This document shows, piece by piece, positions 62,224-64,000 of a DNA stretch of 64,000 bases. Source of the DNA: Mycobacterium senriense (GTDB taxonomy: Bacteria; Actinomycetota; Actinomycetes; Mycobacteriales; Mycobacteriaceae); contig NZ_AP024828.1 of NCBI RefSeq assembly GCF_019668465.1, positions 4,216,001 through 4,280,000 on the forward strand, read 5' to 3'. The translations under genes were made by a program, and so were the position numbers. Below the pieces are notes generated by a model. That model saw nothing but the letters and a program-made list of their open reading frames with translations, did no database searches and was not told the DNA's origin. Numbering within the stretch: the first letter of the stretch is position 1; each line of letters begins with the position of its first letter.

Positions 62224-63446
62224 TCGAACTCCATCTCGAGCTCTACCGGCCCGCTCAGTCCCAGCATCGGTTTCCACCGTGCAATGGCCACGCGGCGCGG
62301 GTTGGTCATGCGCCGGGCGATGACCTTGAGAGCTCCAGCGAGTTCCGTTCGGGCGAGGTTGGCGCCAAGGCAATAGTGGGCGCCGCCGCCGAACGTCAAA
62401 ATGGGCGGCGGGTCTTCGCGGGTGATGTCGAACCGGTCCGGGTGTGGATAGACCTCTGGATCACAATTGGCGGCAAAGGTATTCACCGAAATGAAGGTGC
62501 CCGTCGGAAACCTGTAGCCCGCGAACGTGACGTCGTCCAGGACGGTGCGCAGGGTGGTGCAGACCGCCGGCGAATGGCGCATGCATTCCTCGACGGCTCG
62601 CATCGCGAGGCCGGAATCGTCGCGCAACATCGCCAGCTCATCGGGATGATCACACAGCGCGTGCATGCACGCGGCCAGTTGATTGCGAGTGGTGTCGGTG
62701 CCGGCGCTGAGGATGCTGAACGCCAGCATGCGCATCTCCGCGTTGCTCAGCCGGTCGCCGTCGTCCTGGGCGCGGATCAGTTCGGAGATCAAGTCATCGG
62801 TCAACCGGCTGCGCCGTTCGGCGATCATGTCGTCGATGTAGGCGTCGAACTGGTCCCACGCTCGCATCACTATGTGCTGCTCATTCGCCAGGTCGGAGTC
62901 GAACCTGACGATTTTGAAAATGTCCTCGGCCCATAGGGAAAACTGTTCCCAGTCTTCCGGAGGCGCGCCCAACAGCGCGCAGATGATCGGAATCGGGTAC
63001 GGACGGGCGATGTCGGTGACGAATTCGCATCGGCCGGCGTCGGCGACCTGGTCGATCAGCTCGTTGATCACCGTGTCGATGGTGCCTTCCATGCGCGCGG
63101 ATGCCCGCGGCGTGAATGCCTTGGACACCAGACCGCGCAGCCGTCGATGTTCCTCGCCTTCCATGCCCAGGATGGTGCCGAGGACCCGGTCATAGAGCGG
63201 GCCGGACGTTATTCCGCGCGCGGTCATGTGCATGCCGGGCGGGAAAACGAACCGGGGGTCGCGAAGTATCCCGCGGGCGAGTTCGTAACCGAGCACCTCG
63301 GGTCCCAGCGGCCCGATGGCCATCGGCGACCGCTTGCGCACCTCGTGGATGCGCGGCGCGACTTCGTGCACGGTGTCGGCGATGTCGTAGTGCAGCCTCG
63401 GGAGGCCGGCGTCGAAGACGCTGGGTGATGCGGTCTCGACGGTCAT
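62220..63446 (-). CDS. Cytochrome P450
   Basis: This 408-residue soluble haem monooxygenase has an I-helix oxygen-activating motif AGTDTTRNQ, an ExxR motif in EECMR, and a haem loop FGGGAHYCLGANLAR with Cys359 as the thiolate ligand. A GAAGGAG Shine-Dalgarno precedes the ATG at 63446. It converges on the epimerase fusion with a 4-bp overlap. Family and substrate cannot be set by eye. It is 22 bp downstream of an SDR gene and probably forms an operon with it. Ferredoxin is not encoded here. Confidence 0.93.
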   Translation of the reverse strand: MTVETASPSVFDAGLPRLHYDIADTVHEVAPRIHEVRKRSPMAIGPLGPEVLGYELARGILRDPRFVFPPGMHMTARGITSGPLYDRVLGTILGMEGEEHRRLRGLVSKAFTPRASARMEGTIDTVINELIDQVADAGRCEFVTDIARPYPIPIICALLGAPPEDWEQFSLWAEDIFKIVRFDSDLANEQHIVMRAWDQFDAYIDDMIAERRSRLTDDLISELIRAQDDGDRLSNAEMRMLAFSILSAGTDTTRNQLAACMHALCDHPDELAMLRDDSGLAMRAVEECMRHSPAVCTTLRTVLDDVTFAGYRFPTGTFISVNTFAANCDPEVYPHPDRFDITREDPPPILTFGGGAHYCLGANLARTELAGALKVIARRMTNPRRVAIARWKPMLGLSGPVELEMEFD

Positions 63447-63468
63447 CGCGTGTCTCCTTCGGCCGAAA

Positions 63469-63999
63469 TCAGCTCGGTTGGTAGCGCTTTGGCAGTACTT
63501 CGATCGGCGCCGAAATGGCTTGACCGGGGGCCAACTCCCCGGACTCCGCCAAGTCGGGCATCAACCTGGCCGTGGACGTGTCGACGATCGCAGCGAAGTT
63601 GTCCCGCACATTCTCGAGGGTGAGACCTGAGTCATAGTGGCCCGTGGTCTGGCCGAAGACCCGGATGCCCACGTTCCCGCCGCCGGCTTCGAGGTTGGCG
63701 CCGGACACCGGACAGCTCTCGTGAACCAGGAAGGCCACGGCCGGTGACACCAGGCCGGTCGGAAAGTGTTCCTCCATCAGCTTCGTGAAAGCGGACGGGT
63801 CGTTGAAATGCCGCACGGCGCTGGTGTTTGCCGCCGGGCCCAACGCGTTGACCTTGATGCCCAGTGGAGCGCCCTCGACGGCGAGACCACGTGTCAGCCC
63901 GAAGATTCCACCCTTGGCGGCGCCGTAGATGGACAGGTATTCCAGCCCGAACATCGCCCCGGATGTCGTGTTCACGATGCGGCCGTAACCGGCGTCCCG
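63469..63999 (-). CDS. SDR-family oxidoreductase, 5' truncated by window edge
   Basis: The frame is open to the right edge, so the nucleotide-binding N-terminus is missing. The visible part contains RIVNTTSGAMFG (catalytic serine region), YGAAK (YxxxK) and LAVEGAPLGIKVNALGPAA. It resembles the SDR module of multifunctional-enzyme type 2 (HSD17B4-like). A C-terminal extension of about 60 residues (TGHYDSGLTLENVRDNFAAI) fits that subgroup. It is upstream of the P450 gene in the same direction. Confidence 0.85.
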   Translation of the reverse strand, partial: RDAGYGRIVNTTSGAMFGLEYLSIYGAAKGGIFGLTRGLAVEGAPLGIKVNALGPAANTSAVRHFNDPSAFTKLMEEHFPTGLVSPAVAFLVHESCPVSGANLEAGGGNVGIRVFGQTTGHYDSGLTLENVRDNFAAIVDTSTARLMPDLAESGELAPGQAISAPIEVLPKRYQPS

Positions 64000-64000
64000 C

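Overview
The window is high-GC DNA whose gene content and order match a slow-growing Mycobacterium. The anchors follow the M. tuberculosis block that runs from pafB/pafC (Rv2096c-Rv2095c) down to pks12 (Rv2048c) and Rv2047c, in mirrored orientation. They are pafBC-tatAC-helY, an Rv2091c-like membrane protein, an Rv2090-like exonuclease, pepE, an F420-dependent biliverdin reductase, cobL-cobM-cobK, sigC, cobI-cobH-cobG, cobN, fxsA, lnt/ppm1, rbpA, pks12 and an Rv2047c homologue. The species cannot be fixed from sequence alone. Separate lnt and ppm1 genes and several non-tuberculous insertions argue against the M. tuberculosis complex.

Layout. Positions 1-6.7 kb hold the PafBC transcriptional regulators, the Tat translocase and a Ski2-like helicase. 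Positions 6.7-11.2 kb hold a nuclease, an aminopeptidase-P-like enzyme and a large serine hydrolase. Positions 11.3-14.5 kb are an accessory island: a CpnT-like secreted protein whose C-terminus is an R-S-E ADP-ribosyltransferase, followed by a small possible immunity gene and a 17-codon remnant. Positions 14.5-25 kb hold the cobalamin (late aerobic corrin) genes cobL, cobM, cobK, cobG, cobH and cobI(J). These flank sigC and a PPE gene. The sigC frame is continuous with an upstream zinc-finger, four-helix membrane domain that looks like its anti-sigma factor. Positions 25.3-31 kb are a second accessory block: an MbtH-tryptophan-dioxygenase fusion, an ssuCBA-ssuD sulfonate operon and an alpha/beta hydrolase. 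Positions 31-34.6 kb hold cobN. Positions 34.6-38.5 kb hold a four-gene leftward operon (DUF1214-like, sulfotransferase, TetR, SDR) behind a strong AT-rich palindrome. Positions 38.6-46.7 kb hold F420/PPOX, DJ-1-like, dienelactone-hydrolase-like, FxsA, amidohydrolase, Lnt, Ppm1, RbpA and a small zinc-binding protein. Positions 47.1-59.6 kb hold pks12, a two-module mycoketide synthase. An SDR/PEP-mobile-domain fusion, a P450 and a truncated SDR follow to the right edge.

How they work together: six corrin-ring enzymes plus the cobaltochelatase subunit describe de novo B12 synthesis. Lnt and Ppm1 supply lipoprotein N-acylation and polyprenyl-phosphomannose, and Pks12 makes the mycoketide chain of a related mannosyl phospholipid. 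The most interesting candidates are the CpnT-ART toxin locus, the MbtH-TDO fusion, and the membrane anti-sigma/SigC single ORF with a consensus SigC-type promoter in front of it.
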